A stretch of 64,000 bases of DNA from Zeugodacus cucurbitae (Eukaryota; Arthropoda; Insecta; Diptera; Tephritidae), in NCBI RefSeq assembly GCF_028554725.1, contig NC_071670.1, forward strand, positions 1,054,001-1,118,000. The letters run 5' to 3'. The notes beneath the pieces are model-generated. The model made no database searches. It was given only the letters and a program-made list of their open reading frames with translations, and was not told where the DNA came from. This document shows, one piece after another, positions 1 to 13,556 of the stretch. The position numbers and the translations under genes are program-made. Position 1 is the stretch's first letter. Each line of letters opens with the position of its first letter.

Positions 1-1573
1 AGTGTACATTTGTACGTAGTTAAAAATGCGCCGCACACATGCCCAGGGCCAGCGACTGTGCGGTCAGTGTGTGTCATTGAGCAAACAAAAAGCCCAGCAG
101 CACAGCAGGTAGCCAACCGCCGAGCGCCAGCGTTGCAATCAGCAAACGGAAACGGAAGCGCGCGCTAAGCGATGATCTCGGGAAGCCACGGCAGCCAACG
201 GAATGCAACAAGCACATGAATGGCGGCGCGGGGAGTGTAAATATTAAATGCGCATTCATTTGCGAAACTTGCCTAAGCCGCTAAGGCCACTATAAATACC
301 CACACACACGTTCGCGTAGACAATTGCTTATCGAAAGTTATGCGCGCGCAACGCTGCTAAATGCCAACTAAAGTGGCGCTATGTGCATTGCGATTTGTCC
401 ATGGCTTATGCAGGCTTTCCATTTGCCAGCCACACTTGTGGTTGCGTTGGAGATGCTGCAGCGGCAGCGCCGCTCGAATGATTGCCAATTGATGGCGTCG
501 CTAATTGCTGGCATTTTGCCTTTGCACAGGTAAATCGCTATTAACGAGCCTGTATGGACAGTTAGAAAGCCTCTACACGGCGAATGAGTGCCTAATGAAA
601 CGGATAGGTGTGTTGCAAGCAAAAATGCGCGCAGGGAATTTGAAAAATTGATGCGTTTCAAAGTCTCTGTAGCATAAAGAAAGTTGGCTCAAGTGGTTGC
701 TAGGACTGCCTGCCGCATGAAAGCACCCGTTTGATTGCTGATTGTGGTCATTAGCGAATGTGGCACAGTGGAGATGATGAATTGAGGAGAGACGGACTGG
801 TTTTACGGTAAATTAAAGCTTTAATTTATAGTAGAAGCGAGCAAATATACTTCAGCTTTGTAGTGAGAGAGAGAGAGATCATAGAACTTACTGAAAACAG
901 TAGCTTATAGGGATTAAGCGAATCCTGGTATATTCCGCAATGGTATTCAATCGGTTGCTTGCATTAGAGACCAGGAACCTAAGTCTTAACACTATTTCAG
1001 CACGCCTTAGTAATATTAGGCATGAGAAAAGAGAGAGAGAGACCTGAGATAAGTGAAACTAAATGAGTTGAGATGTCTTGTTTAGTTGATAAACACTTCT
1101 AGAGACTTTTCTTTCTGTTTACATAAAGAAAAAAAAATTATAACTAAGGTCCATATTACTACGATTAGTCTTCGGAGTCTCAGCGACGATTTTGGATTAA
1201 GCCTCAGCAACTAAGAAGTAGACATAATCAGCACACTAAGCTTTAAGAACCACTGATATTCGACGAACCCCAAAGGCTGGGTTTTCAACGCAAGCTAAGA
1301 CCCTGAACTCGAAAGGCGGAATTATCTCAGCATAGAAGGCAAAAAAAATATAAAAAAATATATAGTAATGTTCTCAGCTGCCGACATATGAGAGCGTAGA
1401 AACCGTTATATATAATAACTGCATAGAATATATATTATAGGAAGAAATCTAAAGCAACTTAAGAAAAGGTTATAAAATTATATTAAGATGAGATTCTATT
1501 ATCTTGAATGGTCTATGAAGCTTGATAATGTCTGCCCGATAATCTATGATTAATCCTTACAGCTAGCACTCAC
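1..1573. other. intron or downstream DNA of the PDZ gene, no exon recognised
   Basis: This stretch follows the splice donor at 1573-1572 on the minus strand, so it is most simply the next intron of the PDZ gene. Short GA-rich runs occur around 868-880 and 1029-1042, and the DNA is AT-rich from 1320 to 1700. An open frame at 74-259 on the minus strand is hydrophobic, but it has no recognisable domain and no good splice signals, so I do not call it. Confidence 0.45.
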
Positions 1574-1631
1574 CTAATCTGGTATCATTCTTTTTACGCA
1601 CACGCAGGCAAATGGTGCAGGATTTTATGCA
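1574..1631 (-). CDS. exon completing the PDZ domain
   Basis: This 58-nt exon lies between ATTTTCAG and TTAG|GTGAGT. It reads CIKSCTICLRVRKKNDTRL and supplies the final PDZ strand plus a basic tail. It joins the previous exon in phase and leaves one base over for the next exon, which is outside the window. Confidence 0.7.
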
Positions 1632-4600
1632 CTGAAAATAGAGAGAAGAATAGATAAGTAAAAATTAAAAATATATAAAAATATAGAATTTAATCAAATA
1701 TTTTGCAGTTTACTCACCTCATAGATGTGGCGTATAATCTCCGCATACGAGATATTCTCCAAGGTCAGACCGTTAACCTCGAGTATCTCATCGCCCACTT
1801 CCAGATTATCGCGATCGGGCGGTGAGCCGTACAACTTGATTTTACCTTCGACATTCTTCACTAATATAATAACGTAGCCCGATAATTCGACAACCTGTTG
1901 CTGCAAATAGAACGGAGAGGACAGAGGAAGCGTGTTATTAATGCATATTTACTTAAGCAAATTTTATTATTAATTTATGTTATGTAAATAAATGGAGGTG
2001 TAAATGTGTCAAACACACACACTAACAAACATCACTTGCAAATTCAGGAGTAACACGTGTCGTATACGTAACCAAATCAATGCCTCTGCAGCGAGGCAAA
2101 CACAGTTACGCCTCAAAGCGCACACACGTCGCTGCCGAAATGCGTAGGTGCTTATTTGAGCGTGTATGGAAGGGCTGTAGCAGCCTTTTAGGCGTTTGTA
2201 ATTAAACCATAAACTACTCAAAGGCCATATATGAAAATATACATATATGTATGTATGTAGGACCACAACCGAGAAACTATTAGGTAGCTGTAGGTATGTC
2301 TGTCTGTCTAATAACACATAACTTCACCGAAAATTAATCTTATTTACATTATATAACCACAATTAGACGCCCATGCGTCGACACGCACACATAGACATGC
2401 AAACATTCCCCACAGGAAGGCATGCAAGTACGCAGGCAGGCATTCACAGGCAGGAAGAGCCGTCTCGGCCTGTCAGCACACACATGAATGTATGGTAAAA
2501 ATCAACAACCACGTTAATTACAACAAATTACTGTCATATCCTTTGTCATTATCCTATTTGCTGTTATCACTTCAAAAAACATTAAAACAGAAATGCCAAG
2601 AAAATAGAAATGGCAAATGCCAGCAAACAGCAACAATAACAACAAAATGACAGAGGCAAGTTATTTGCGAGAGGCAGAGAAAAAAATGTGAAAGCTGCAA
2701 ATAAAAACATCAAATTGCAGTTGGTCAAACACCCGCCCTTGAGGTAGACGTTTGCTGGCTCACAACAACAACAAATGCAAAAACAAATACATATGTATGC
2801 TAATGTGTTGTTATTATAACGTTTTGTTCTGCTAACATTGTAGTTGCTGACATTAAAAAGCAACACTAATTGCCAGCACAGAAGACCAAGGTAGTAGCAG
2901 CAATAACAACAACAGTAACAATAACAGCACAAACAACAGCTGTATCAGCAGCAACCGCTACAACAGTGTTGGCTGCAGCATCACCGCCAAGTACAGTTGG
3001 GCAATTAGCAATACCTGACTGCGTTTAAGCGTCACAACTACCCAGGCTGATTGCGACGACTGGACTCTGGGCCAGCGTGCTGTGGTAACAAATGCTGGCA
3101 GCTGCTCGGCCGCAAAAGTGAAATCAACGACAGGAAAATTCGAAGGGCGCAAGAAAATACAAAAAACAACAACAAATTAACAAAGTGGAACTGCAAATGA
3201 GAGTGTGTGGGAGATGTGGGAAACATAAAAGGCTGGCTAATAAAGGTAGCGAATATGGCCACGCGGAAGTGTGGTCTGACACCCAGATGCTTTTAAACTA
3301 TAGCAGCGAGTTTCTAAATGTGACGGACCTAACTAGCAAGCATACCTCGAGCATAAATCAGTAATAACTCAGTTTAAGTGAGAGTTTGAGTCGAAATCGC
3401 GGGTTTTGTTGAATGTCATAAGATCGTTTACAATTCTCAACTGGTTGTAATGTCAATCCATCCAATTGAAGTAAAGTCACTTGTTTGCCCCATACGGTTA
3501 TCATTTCATTCGTATTATTTCAAATTTCTTGAAATTTCCATCAGTTTTATGAAAAAAGATCAGTCAACGAGCTTTCATAAGCGGTTCAAAGCTTTGCCTG
3601 TTTCCATTATACATCAAATCAACTCGAGCTTCGTCTTGTCGATGTTTCTACCACATAAAATATTGATATCTAGTGTGTCTCATTACTTACTGAAGTACTT
3701 TTAGCATTTTGGTATTTAACACGACCTCGATTGCAGAAGTGTTTGTTAGTATTTACCACGACTAATTTCAGAAAGCGGCAAATCTTCTAAGAATTCTTAT
3801 TACACAACAAATCAGAAGCTTAAATGAATTCGTTATCATAGTTCCTTTGATCCTGAAACTTGAATCGGAAACTCACTTGATGAACCACCCGCCGTTCAAT
3901 GGTCACAACTTTTCTCGCTTCTTTGTAAACCTTTTGCTGGTAAAAGCATTAAGAGATTGCATCGCTATTGTGAAGCATTCGAAAGCAAATGTTAATTCAA
4001 CAAAGATAAAAGTTCTCAAAAAGCCATTAGAACAACAATAAAACTTTATAATTGCGCCAAAAGCGAGGCAAACGAAGCGTCCAGACAAAATCGAGGCAAA
4101 CAAAGCGGTGCTGGCAGCGGAAATAACAAAGGCTGCGGAAATGGAAGTAAATGGCAGCAGTAGACACCACAACGGCAAAGTATCAACCCAACTGCGGAGG
4201 TGAAAGGTCAGCACAGGCGGCAAATAATACTGAGGCGTTAAAGGGACGATTAGCAGCAAAAACTTGAGGGCGCTGTGCCGATAAAAGTACAAGATAAGCA
4301 AAACTACCGAGTTTAAATGACGAACATCAAAGACTATAAATTGCGGAGAATTCAACATTAACGACGGTACACCGTGCCAAACACAAAACGAACGAAAAGG
4401 CAAAGTGTAAAACAAGTGCTTATAGGAATTGCTAATTTAAAAATGCAACAAAAGCACGAGCTGCAACTCGGCAGCGGTGCAAAGAAAACGCCGCATACAA
4501 AGCGCAGAAGAAAGCAAAAAAGGCGCACAAAATGCCCTAAAAGCTTTGCCAAGTGCCAGCAAAGTAGGTGCTCGACAACAAAAGCAAATCTCTTCAACAA

Positions 4601-7600
4601 CAACAAACGACACGGCGCAACAATTGCTGCTGCAGCAACAAGCAAGCAAACAATGCCAGCTCGCGACAAACGAACGAACGGCCAGACGGCCGAGCGACAT
4701 GCGCTGCTGTGCGGGAAGCGAGATGCTTAGGTGCCGAGCAGACGAGCAGACCAGCTGTCGAGGTGAGGTGCTCAGCGCCGCCTCACCACAGTTCAAGCCA
4801 TCCAGAGCTCACTTGGCACGAGCGGAGTCGACTCGAACGGAGGTCGAGGCCTGTTTTGGGTGGCGCAAACAGCACAGCATTTGAAAGCACAACTATTTCG
4901 CTGACTTATTTTGGTGCTGCAGCCGCTGCAGTTAAATGCCGTTACAGTCATCCAGTCTATTGGCAGTGCGCCAGCAATGTTGACAAGCTAACAATCGACC
5001 GTTCAACACGACACCGACGGCGAGTGGGCACAGGAAGCACCCACTGCCGTGAGAAAAGTGGCAACAACATGTGCTGCCACAAAGTGCAATCAAATGCAAG
5101 CAGGCTTCGAGCTCCTCCTTCCTCTAGCTCACTCACTCTCATGCCACACGCTCCGTTCACTGAGGCATTCAATGGCGAGTGGGCCGAGCTGCTCATCAAC
5201 AGCTGTTGTAGCGTTTGTGGAAGCACTACTCCCGCGTCTCCCACTCCTTTCCCACTTGTACAGTTAAAAATCATAAAATCAACGCTGTCGTCGCCTGCAT
5301 GTTGCATCGCTTGTCGCACGGTAGGTGTCGCTGTTGATTGCTGTCCCTCTCCCATCGCATGGCTGGCACTCTAATATGAACTCGTACATTGCTGTTGTTG
5401 TTGTTGGCATTGGCAATGCAATTGCACTTGTTGTACTTTACACTATTGTTACATACCATTTGCGCTGTTTCTACTTTTTGCTGTTGCTTTTGTTGTTCTT
5501 GTTGCTGCAGCAGGCCTTTATCATTTAGCATTGTGCACAGTGAAACGTCCTTGATGCCCATTGTTTTCTAGGTTGTCGCGCCGTTTTGTTTGTTTTTGTG
5601 TTGGTGTTGGCGTTGGCGTTGTTGTTGTTAATGCTGCTTTTAGTCGCTGGTTGAGGTTGAGCCTTGTTCCCACGTTATTTGTGTACATTTAGCCTCACTC
5701 GAATGCCACCATGTCGCATTGGTGCACGTTGTCCGCCGCTGTTGTCGCGCCGCGCCCACTTTATTGGTGTCAACAATGCAAACAACACGCACGTCCATTC
5801 AGCTTGCTGACATTCAAGTTGACTTGCTGACACATTTTTGTTGTTGACTTGCCTTCTCACTTGCTTTCATGGCCTCAGCACAAGGACCTTTGGCGTGTTT
5901 TTGTTATTTTTTTGATTTTTGGTGTAAATTTGTCCGAAAAAACTTCACAAAATATGTGCAAATAAATTCGAGTCCTTTCGTTTAAATTCGTTTGTTTGTT
6001 GTTGCTGCTTTCAAAATGTTGTCGGAGTTACGAGCAGTTGCGTTGTGTTGTTGGCGCTGCGGTTTGCCTGCTCTGTGGTCTGTGTGGTTTTCAAGTAAAT
6101 AAATTTTGAGAATTATATGGAGAGTTAAACGTAGGTGGAAAGCAGTGGAGCTCGCTAAGAGGTGTTGAGAATGGCTTGGGTTAAAATAAAGAATGCAAAA
6201 CGCCGGTGCTGTATCTACCGATGAAGTTCGTGACTTATTTTTTTATTTCAGGTCTGTAATACCTTATTCCCACAATATGTTGGTTTCGGGAAGGAAGTTC
6301 CATTTTCTACTGATCCATGTGGGTACAAGATCGATGACGTTCGTTCCGACAAATAGCATTGCATTCGACTAACCGAAACCCCGTGAAAACTTTGACCTCA
6401 AGCCTGTTTACTCATAAATCACTTTTTTGAGCTTTGGTACTCCGCCAATTGTGCTCAGGAGATAACAAAAGATACTTATATGTCGATAGATACTTATTTT
6501 CACCACACTGAACCTCATACCAAGCTGCTTGGGAACACCTCCGAACTATTTCTCTAGTAAAAAGATTATATTTTTAGAGGCAATCACTCAGACTGTAATC
6601 TGGTAAATGTGGTTCTAATGATCATGGAGTAGAGACCAGTTTCGAAGGCTGAACCCACTATATTTTATCTTAAGCGCCGTATAAAATTTCGGGAGAGGTA
6701 CGATAATCGACTTAATATATCTTCAACAGGTTATTTTGTTATCGCGACTGATCGGATTGCTTCATTTAGAACAGAAACCCTCAAATAATAAAATGCTTGG
6801 AAAATATAAACGAACTTCCTTCAATAGAAAAGCGTCACACTCAAAGGACAGAGACAAAAATCCATTATAATCAGTCCCTTTACAGGCGTTAAATGCGAAG
6901 CCGAGGAACACAAGGCAAACTCACACAGTTTGCAGGGCAAGAAAACAACAGCTAGAAAAAAGAAAAGACAGAGAAATCAAACCGCAGCAGAAAGCAAAGC
7001 CAAAGTCAAAGCAGACCCGTTAAATTGTGGCAATTCATAAAAAATATAACAACAAAATAACAGTTATCTTGATGGATGGCACAGGCAGAGGCACAGCGAG
7101 CCAAGCATTCGACAATGCGGACTTGGAAAGGAAGCAGGAAGTAGGAAGCAAAAACACTCATGCGAGCACACTCGACAGCTTCCGCATGCGTCGCCATAAA
7201 CACATATCTTTGTATGGGTGTGTGTGGCAGTCACAAGTGCGCGCACGCGAGCCAAAACTGTCAACTCCGATCTATGTTCGAGCGACACGCGCGCTGTTGC
7301 GGTGGTGGGGAACAGAAGGTGAAGCAAAGAACAAAAAAATTCAAAGACTGTTTCATAGCAGAAGCAAGTGGGCAGGCGACCACTTGCGGAGGGGTTATGC
7401 ATGGCTCAGCGCCCACCAACGACTGCCGTAGCAAAGTCTCGCAAAAGCCAGCCAACTTTAATGGCAGTAAATAAATATTCAGATTGGCGGTTGGGCGCGT
7501 CCCGCATGCTGTGCTATTTAACCTACTCAACTGTGGCCGCTGCTACGTACACAAACACACACACGCATGCCGAGGCACAAAGCATGAATGGGCACAGACA

Positions 7601-10600
7601 CACCCTCATTTCGGCATTGTGCGCTCAAGAATAACTCCATCACCACTGCCACCGCCTCCGCCGAGCATCCGCACATCGCGTCCACAGCTGCCAACTCACA
7701 TTACAAATAATTGTCATCTCTGCCTTTTGACTGACTGAATTGCTTGAATTACGCATACCACGCGTCCGCCTTGTCGCCCTGCGACCGTGAGCATCTCTCT
7801 GTCACTGCCGTTAGCGCGTCCGTCCATCTAATACAACAATTCATTTTATTATTAAAATGTGTTTGTGAAATCCTTTGCCGTCTTTTATTCCGTTGGCATT
7901 GGCTTAAGCTCTCTACTAAACTAGTCTACCAGCTTGAATGCTCGCAATCGCTCGAATGTCGCTGCAAGCTTCGCTGGCTTTCACAAGCGCCGCAGTCGAC
8001 GTCTGACTATCCTGGCGCTGTGCAAACTGTTGGCGTCGTTGTCTTCTGTGACTCTGATTTCGACGCAATTTCCTACGTTCGGCTTGTTGTCTAACGGTTT
8101 CGGCATTTCGGCAAGTATAGCGCCAACTCGTAAGGTCTCTCATGAAAAATGGCAGCAATTATGTAGAAATTGTGCATTGTTGAGCTTATTTCCACACACT
8201 CACAAGTGACAATGAAACGTGGAGGTGGGTGACAAGAGGAAGGAACTGGAAGCAGTAGTGGGTGTTCGGAACGTGGAAGAAACCACAGCGGCACAGAGCA
8301 CCAATGGTTGCTAACTTAAAAGACGTAGACGTTGGGGACTGTTGTAGAAACTATAGCATCTTCCTACTGGAGCTGACTGTAGGTCCCTTTCAAGGCCTTC
8401 ATACGGCTGCTTAGAAACTATATATTTTTTTTTCTTAACTGGATCATCTTTCAAGTGGTTTAAAACAGTTCTTCCTATTGAGTTTGCTTGCTTCGCGGCG
8501 ACTCAACTGAAGCTGAAACATTGGCCATGAGTTATTTGAATTTTCCGCTACGTTCGCCGCCCGCTGCTTCGAGTCCAACTAAGCACTGCTAGCGATAACG
8601 CACAAAAAAGTCTCCACAACAATAGCCGAGCATGTGCGAGAGTACACGCCTAAAAGTCGACAACGAACAGTTGACCCAGTGCCGCGCTGCGTGAGAGCGC
8701 CTTTGATAAGCGATGGCCTACGAGTGTGTAAGCGACGTGAGAATGGCGGCATAAGTGCGTGTGCAACTGAGGGGCGTTATTGGGGTAACTGTCAAATGGC
8801 CAGCATCAGCTGTCAAAAGTTAGGCGCTGATAGCAACAGCGATACGATAAACAACACCACATGGCAGTGGGTAAGCGGTGAGAGAGAGAGAGAGAATTAA
8901 TAGCGATAGCAATAGCGGGAGAAACGGGCGCACGAAAGCCGAATCCGTGAATAGTCACAGTCGATTTTTGTAGAGTTTCGCCGTCTTTTTTTTTCTATAT
9001 TCATACTACACCACCCACCACATATGCGAATTCCTCTGCTTACTTTTGCTTTCATTTTTGCACTGCTTCACCCGCGGAAACCCTGCTAGCCGGCTGTGTG
9101 ACATGCGCACTCGCTGGATTCAAGGATGCGAACAAATATGCCGCACTCGTACGTGACACACAAACATTCACACACATACGTTCCGAAACTAACAAAAGCC
9201 AACAAAGAAGCTGCTGAAAGAAACTGCAAACCGTTATGTATGGTAAAAGCAGTTTGAGCAGTGTGCGCCGCGGCAAATAGACATGTTCTAGGTTACGCCA
9301 CAGCCATAGCAGCAGGAAAAAGCGTGGCGAAGCAATCTCTGCAAGCGTAGCAATGCCAGCGTCGGCGTTGGTAATACGAAATTAGGTCGTATCTGTTAGG
9401 CGCTGCTTCGTCGTCAGAAGAATGCGTGTCCTTACGTTATTCGCCGCCGAAATAAATATTGAATGGCAGAGAAAATATTTGCAGAGTATCGGAGGAAGTT
9501 TTTGCCAAAGCAGTGGGCAGGCATGTGGGAAGAGTGTTCAAGTGGTCGGTTGAAAGAATAACTGCGTCGAACTCCACGTAATAATATCAAGGGGGAGAAA
9601 CTTGTAATATGAGACTGTCTTTTTGGAACGAGAAACAGTCCTAAGAAAGCTCTTATTACATAATAAGGAGTCTACATGAAGATCTACCCGAAGCTTCTAA
9701 CAGTTTTGTTAGAAAAAAAAGCTGAACGAATGAAAATCAAGTGTATGATGGTTGACCATTCAAGTAATCTTCTTTCGGAATTGAGTTTTTCAGTTACTAA
9801 GGAAACACAGAAGACTTTTCCACTTTTACATTCTCGGTAATCCGTTTTAAATCATAGCTTTTGTACGATATTATACCATTGAGTCCTGAGTTCCAGAGTC
9901 CAACTTTCTCTTTTATCATTTCTTCTTGCTTTAAAGACCTTAAGTGTTTTTAGTGAGTTCACTAAGCATTAAATTAGTCACATTTACAATTTCAAGCTAT
10001 TAGCTAACTGATTCCCAATATGTTTTCTGAGATAACAAAAGCCTATATATGAATAGAAAGTATATCCGAAGTAAATATGCACATATTTCTACAATATAGC
10101 TCCAAAATTAGACTCTGATTTATTTTCTTAGTGTTTCATGGACACTTTAGGCCTTCAAGCACTCGAATTTTGCACATACACCTAACTGCCATACTTTGTA
10201 GACAATCACATTGAAGCGCCACAGTATGACCCCCAACCCGCACATTTCCCCAGACCATTCGTGTTCACCTTTCAATTCTCACTCAATTACCATTGTTAAT
10301 TTAAACAGTTATGCAAGTCACTAATCCCTAATCTCTCAATTACACCGACGATTGCACTGTTGCAACAAGCACCCCTACTCGACGCTATCAATGACCCCTC
10401 CTCTCCTGGCTCGGTCATTTTGACAGGTCACACAAAGAGTCAAACATTTATTGGCCATTTGAATGAAAAATTCAAAACTTCTATGACCGTTAGTCCAATC
10501 GACTGGCCAGCTGACTGTCGCACATTGCACGACAATTGAATGCAAGCGATTATGGTTGACGAGCGAAAGGACATGCAAACATAGATAGTGGACTAAACGA

Positions 10601-13556
10601 GTGGACAATACACAAGTGAACAATCAAATTCATGTGCTGGCCCATAAATGAATCCATTATTAGTTGGCAGCGGCAGTGGGTTGGGGGAGGAGGGTTCACT
10701 GCTTACATATGCCTATGGACCACACAGCTAAAGCAGGATGGAGAATACAACAAAACTGTGAATGACCCCGAGAACGAGTGGTCGTTTCCACAACAATGCT
10801 GACACTGACGACAATAACATCTACAACAACACTACCCATACAGTGCAATCGAAAGTGTTGTGTCGCTTTAGAATTGCCAAGCGGAGAAGCGGAGGTACGC
10901 TTGGCTATGGCACAATCGTGTGGTGGCAGTCGATGGCTCTGCGCCCAAAAGCAGACTAATAACTATTGTGTGTGCGCAGGCAAGCGCGCTAATAAATATA
11001 ATGGCACCAATACAATCATGTCTGGTGAGTTCGTGCGTGCGTGTATTTGTGAATATGGAATACCCAAGCCGCTGGGAGAACTGTCTGCAATTTTCAATTG
11101 TACTTTTGTGCCCTGAAGTATGAAAGTGAGCCGATGTGTGGAGTGAGCCTGGCGTACAAGCATACATAAAATGAAAGCAAAACGTGTGTGATCATTTTGC
11201 TTTTAGCAAACGCATCCTTCATTTTCCATTACCCGAACTTTTAGTTGTGGCTTTTTGCGATAAGCTTAAATAGAATAAAATGAAATCGTATTCTACTTTT
11301 AGGCGTATTTACGCTGGTGGATTGCGGTTGACGCAGAGCCGGTGTGGGAAATTGTAGATAGTTGATTCTGACTCTGAGGGAATTTAGTTAATGAAGGCAG
11401 TTGAATTCAGCTGTCTCAACATATTCTCCTTGAACTTCATTCTAAGATGGTTACCATTTTATACTATCGATATTCCAAATTCGTGGTTCCTCTTGGCTTT
11501 TAAAGCCGCTTAACCCTCCAACGATTGTAAGGTTGGGTTCCTAGAAGGATTTACCGCGTTTCTATAACGGTTTTTACTGCAGAGTCTCATAAAGATCCAG
11601 GTCCTACCAACGATATCCCAAATTAGTGGTTCCACTTGGCTTTTATTGCCGCCCAACACCTCGACAATTGCATTTATTCACATTCTCTGGCCGTGTTTTA
11701 ACCACACAACCCTCGTAGGAAGGCGTATAAAAATCAGAAACGTTTTGCTCTAATATATTTTATGTCGATGTTATTGCTTGCTAGTTTTATGAGCTCCACT
11801 AAGTACTCGTGCAGTTTGTTCATACAAATTATATGTAATTTGCAGTTGCCACTCATATTTTCCACACACGAGTCACTTGAGTCCTGCCAACAATTGGCTT
11901 CGCTTGCATTTTCAATAATCATTCGACAGTCAGCAAACAAGCACATAAAGCAGCAGAACATTTGATGAACAAACAAACCGAATTTGACTGGTATTAGATT
12001 ACGAAAACTTTATGCGCGCCAATCGCGTCTACACAGACCTCGTTGTGTCCACAAAATCTCTTGTTGTGTCGTGAATCTGACAGGAAATAATCTGGTAGAA
12101 AGCCAGCGCTCAACACTCGCAAGTCATCCGCCGGCAATGCGTCTCCGACGCTTTATACGCGCCGCCTAAGCTTATACCCCAGGGTCGCATAAAAGTGCTT
12201 GAAGTTGTCTGTTTGTCGTTTACGATTTCGCGCATATTTTCTCTTTTTATTTCAACCATTTTTTGATGGCTTTCTTTATTTTTGCATAGTGCGCTTTTAC
12301 GAGCGCTATTTTTCCATTGTTTAAGTTGTTTGATTTTTTATGAAGTCACATTTTCTGCGGTCGCTCTATTTGGGTGGTGGACTTAATTGAACTGTTGGAA
12401 AGCTTAGCTTTATCAACTGTTGCTGCCTGGCCGCATGCGAGCATTTGCCTTTGGCATGTTCTGCCATTCTTTTATCGCTCTATTAGCGTGTGTGGCGTAG
12501 TTGATTTACGAGTTCGGCTGCGTACGCGTCGCATCGCATCGTCTTAAGTTGCGGTCGTAAAGCTTATTTTTGCTGGAATGCAATAAAACGCCATACACGA
12601 TGACACATTTACACATATACGAGTCAGTACGAGCAAGCGGATGTGTTCGACACGTGGGACCTTTTTTTGGTTTGTTGTACACTTCAAACGAAGTCCAAAG
12701 CTCTCCACGGCAGTCCCAAAGCGCTACTTTGAGTGGATTAAGCTGTTGAATTGGTTTGCTTTGCTTACATGTGGGCAAGACTTGTCAATGACGACATGAT
12801 TTACAATTATTACGGGATTGGAAACTCTGACATTTAAGTACATATGTAAGGAAGTTCATTCTTAACCAATACATAAGTTATAGACCAGCGAGTGTCGTTT
12901 TCCTTATCTACAGTCGTCCTTAGAGGATTTCACACACGGAAGAGAGCAAAACAACTGTTGACCAAAGGATTTTACGGTAATTTATATACAGCATATACCG
13001 CAATCCTACCACTAAACTATCAAGAATTCTATCTCAAAACTGGCAAAGAGAGAGAGACTTATTAACTTATCTAAAAAGGAAACTTAAGACGCTATGAGCT
13101 TCCGAGGGTTTCTAATATCTGGTTTAGCGGACGAAGACAAGTCGAAATCTTTGTAAATCAATTCAGTTTAGCAAAATAGACAAGTTAAACTCGGACAAAA
13201 TCAGACGTAAGAAGAAAGCCGCTCGTAGACACCATCAGAACAACTCTACAGATATATCTTAAAATAGGTTGTAAGGCTGTTCCCCAGAAGGAAACACACG
13301 TAGACTATGAAAGACAGTATTTGTCCTTTGTGAAGCCAGGATCACCGCATTGATTAGATATTATGGTTCTACAAAGCGCGCTGAGAAATCTGCAGAGATT
13401 TTTCTTCCGTGGTTCTAAAACTCAGTTTTTCGGTTACGAAATATTATTTTGTAGTGTATTTGCACTTACCTTGCCGGACGACGAGATCGTTGATTGCGAC
13501 GGTGTACCCGATGATTGTGCTGATAAAGCCGTTCGACCGCTGTTGTTCGCTTGCAT
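1574..13556 (-). CDS. PDZ-domain protein, 5' part (partial, three exons seen)
   Basis: Minus-strand coding exons are 13556-13470, 1900-1718 and 1631-1574; the gene continues past the left edge. Exon 1 starts with ATG at 13556 and gives 29 Ser/Gln/Thr-rich residues (MQANNSGRTA...ISSSGK). It ends in phase 0 at a strong donor, AAG|GTAAGT. Exon 2 is entered in phase 0 after TTTGCAG and encodes a PDZ core: GYVIILVKNVEGKI, then SPPDRDNLEVGDEILEVNG, then a helix ending HIYE. Exon 3 adds the last strand (CTICLRVRKK). The LEVGDEILEVNG stretch is the conserved centre of PDZ domains, which bind C-terminal peptides of partner proteins. The carboxylate-binding loop is atypical, because no GLGF is visible. 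The link between exon 1 and the PDZ exons is inferred from strand, phase and splice sites across an 11.6-kb intron. I cannot name the parent gene. Confidence 0.6.
1718..1900 (-). CDS. PDZ core exon
   Basis: This 183-nt exon has 61 codons and is in phase 0 at both ends. An acceptor (TTTGCAG) lies just before it at 1901-1907 and a donor (GAG|GTGAGT) just after it. It holds most of the PDZ fold: beta strands, the VGDEILEVNG turn and the alpha-2 helix. It is the best-supported coding segment in the first 18 kb. Confidence 0.8.
1901..13469 (-). other. long first intron of the PDZ gene, no further exon recognised
   Basis: About 11.6 kb lies between the candidate first exon and the PDZ exon. It contains CAA/GTT-rich simple sequence (for example 2590-2660, 2880-2950 and 5390-5520), a GC-richer block at 4374-5374 with many overlapping open frames, and GA repeats near 8880-8895. 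None of the open frames encodes a recognisable domain or is bounded by convincing splice sites in phase. It may hold enhancers or alternative promoters, but nothing in the sequence names one. Confidence 0.4.
11465..11672. repeat. imperfect direct duplication, about 65 bp, two copies
   Basis: The segments 11465-11529 and 11609-11672 share an ordered set of blocks: CGATATTCCAAATT or CGATATCCCAAATT, then GTGGTTCC, then CTTGGCTTTTA, then a GCCGC-A-CC core, and CGA(T/A)TTG(T/C)A at the end. They lie about 143 bp apart in the same orientation. This looks like an old local duplication inside the PDZ-gene intron, with no coding potential. Confidence 0.6.
13470..13556 (-). CDS. candidate first coding exon of the PDZ gene
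   Basis: The ATG at 13556-13554 opens 29 codons rich in Ser, Gln and Thr, ending at a near-perfect donor (CAAG|GTAAGT). The frame agrees with the phase-0 start of the PDZ exon at 1900. Low-complexity N-termini like this occur in many fly scaffold proteins. No protein similarity backs it up; support comes only from the ATG, donor and phase. Confidence 0.45.

Noticed and set aside
74..259. Minus-strand hydrophobic 61-codon frame that could be a membrane segment
   Set aside because: No in-phase splice sites, no family resemblance, and it lies in what should be intron.
4568..5374. 268-codon plus-strand open frame
   Set aside because: Low-complexity Cys/Ser/Arg/Gln peptide with other long frames open over the same bases on both strands; no domain and no splice structure.
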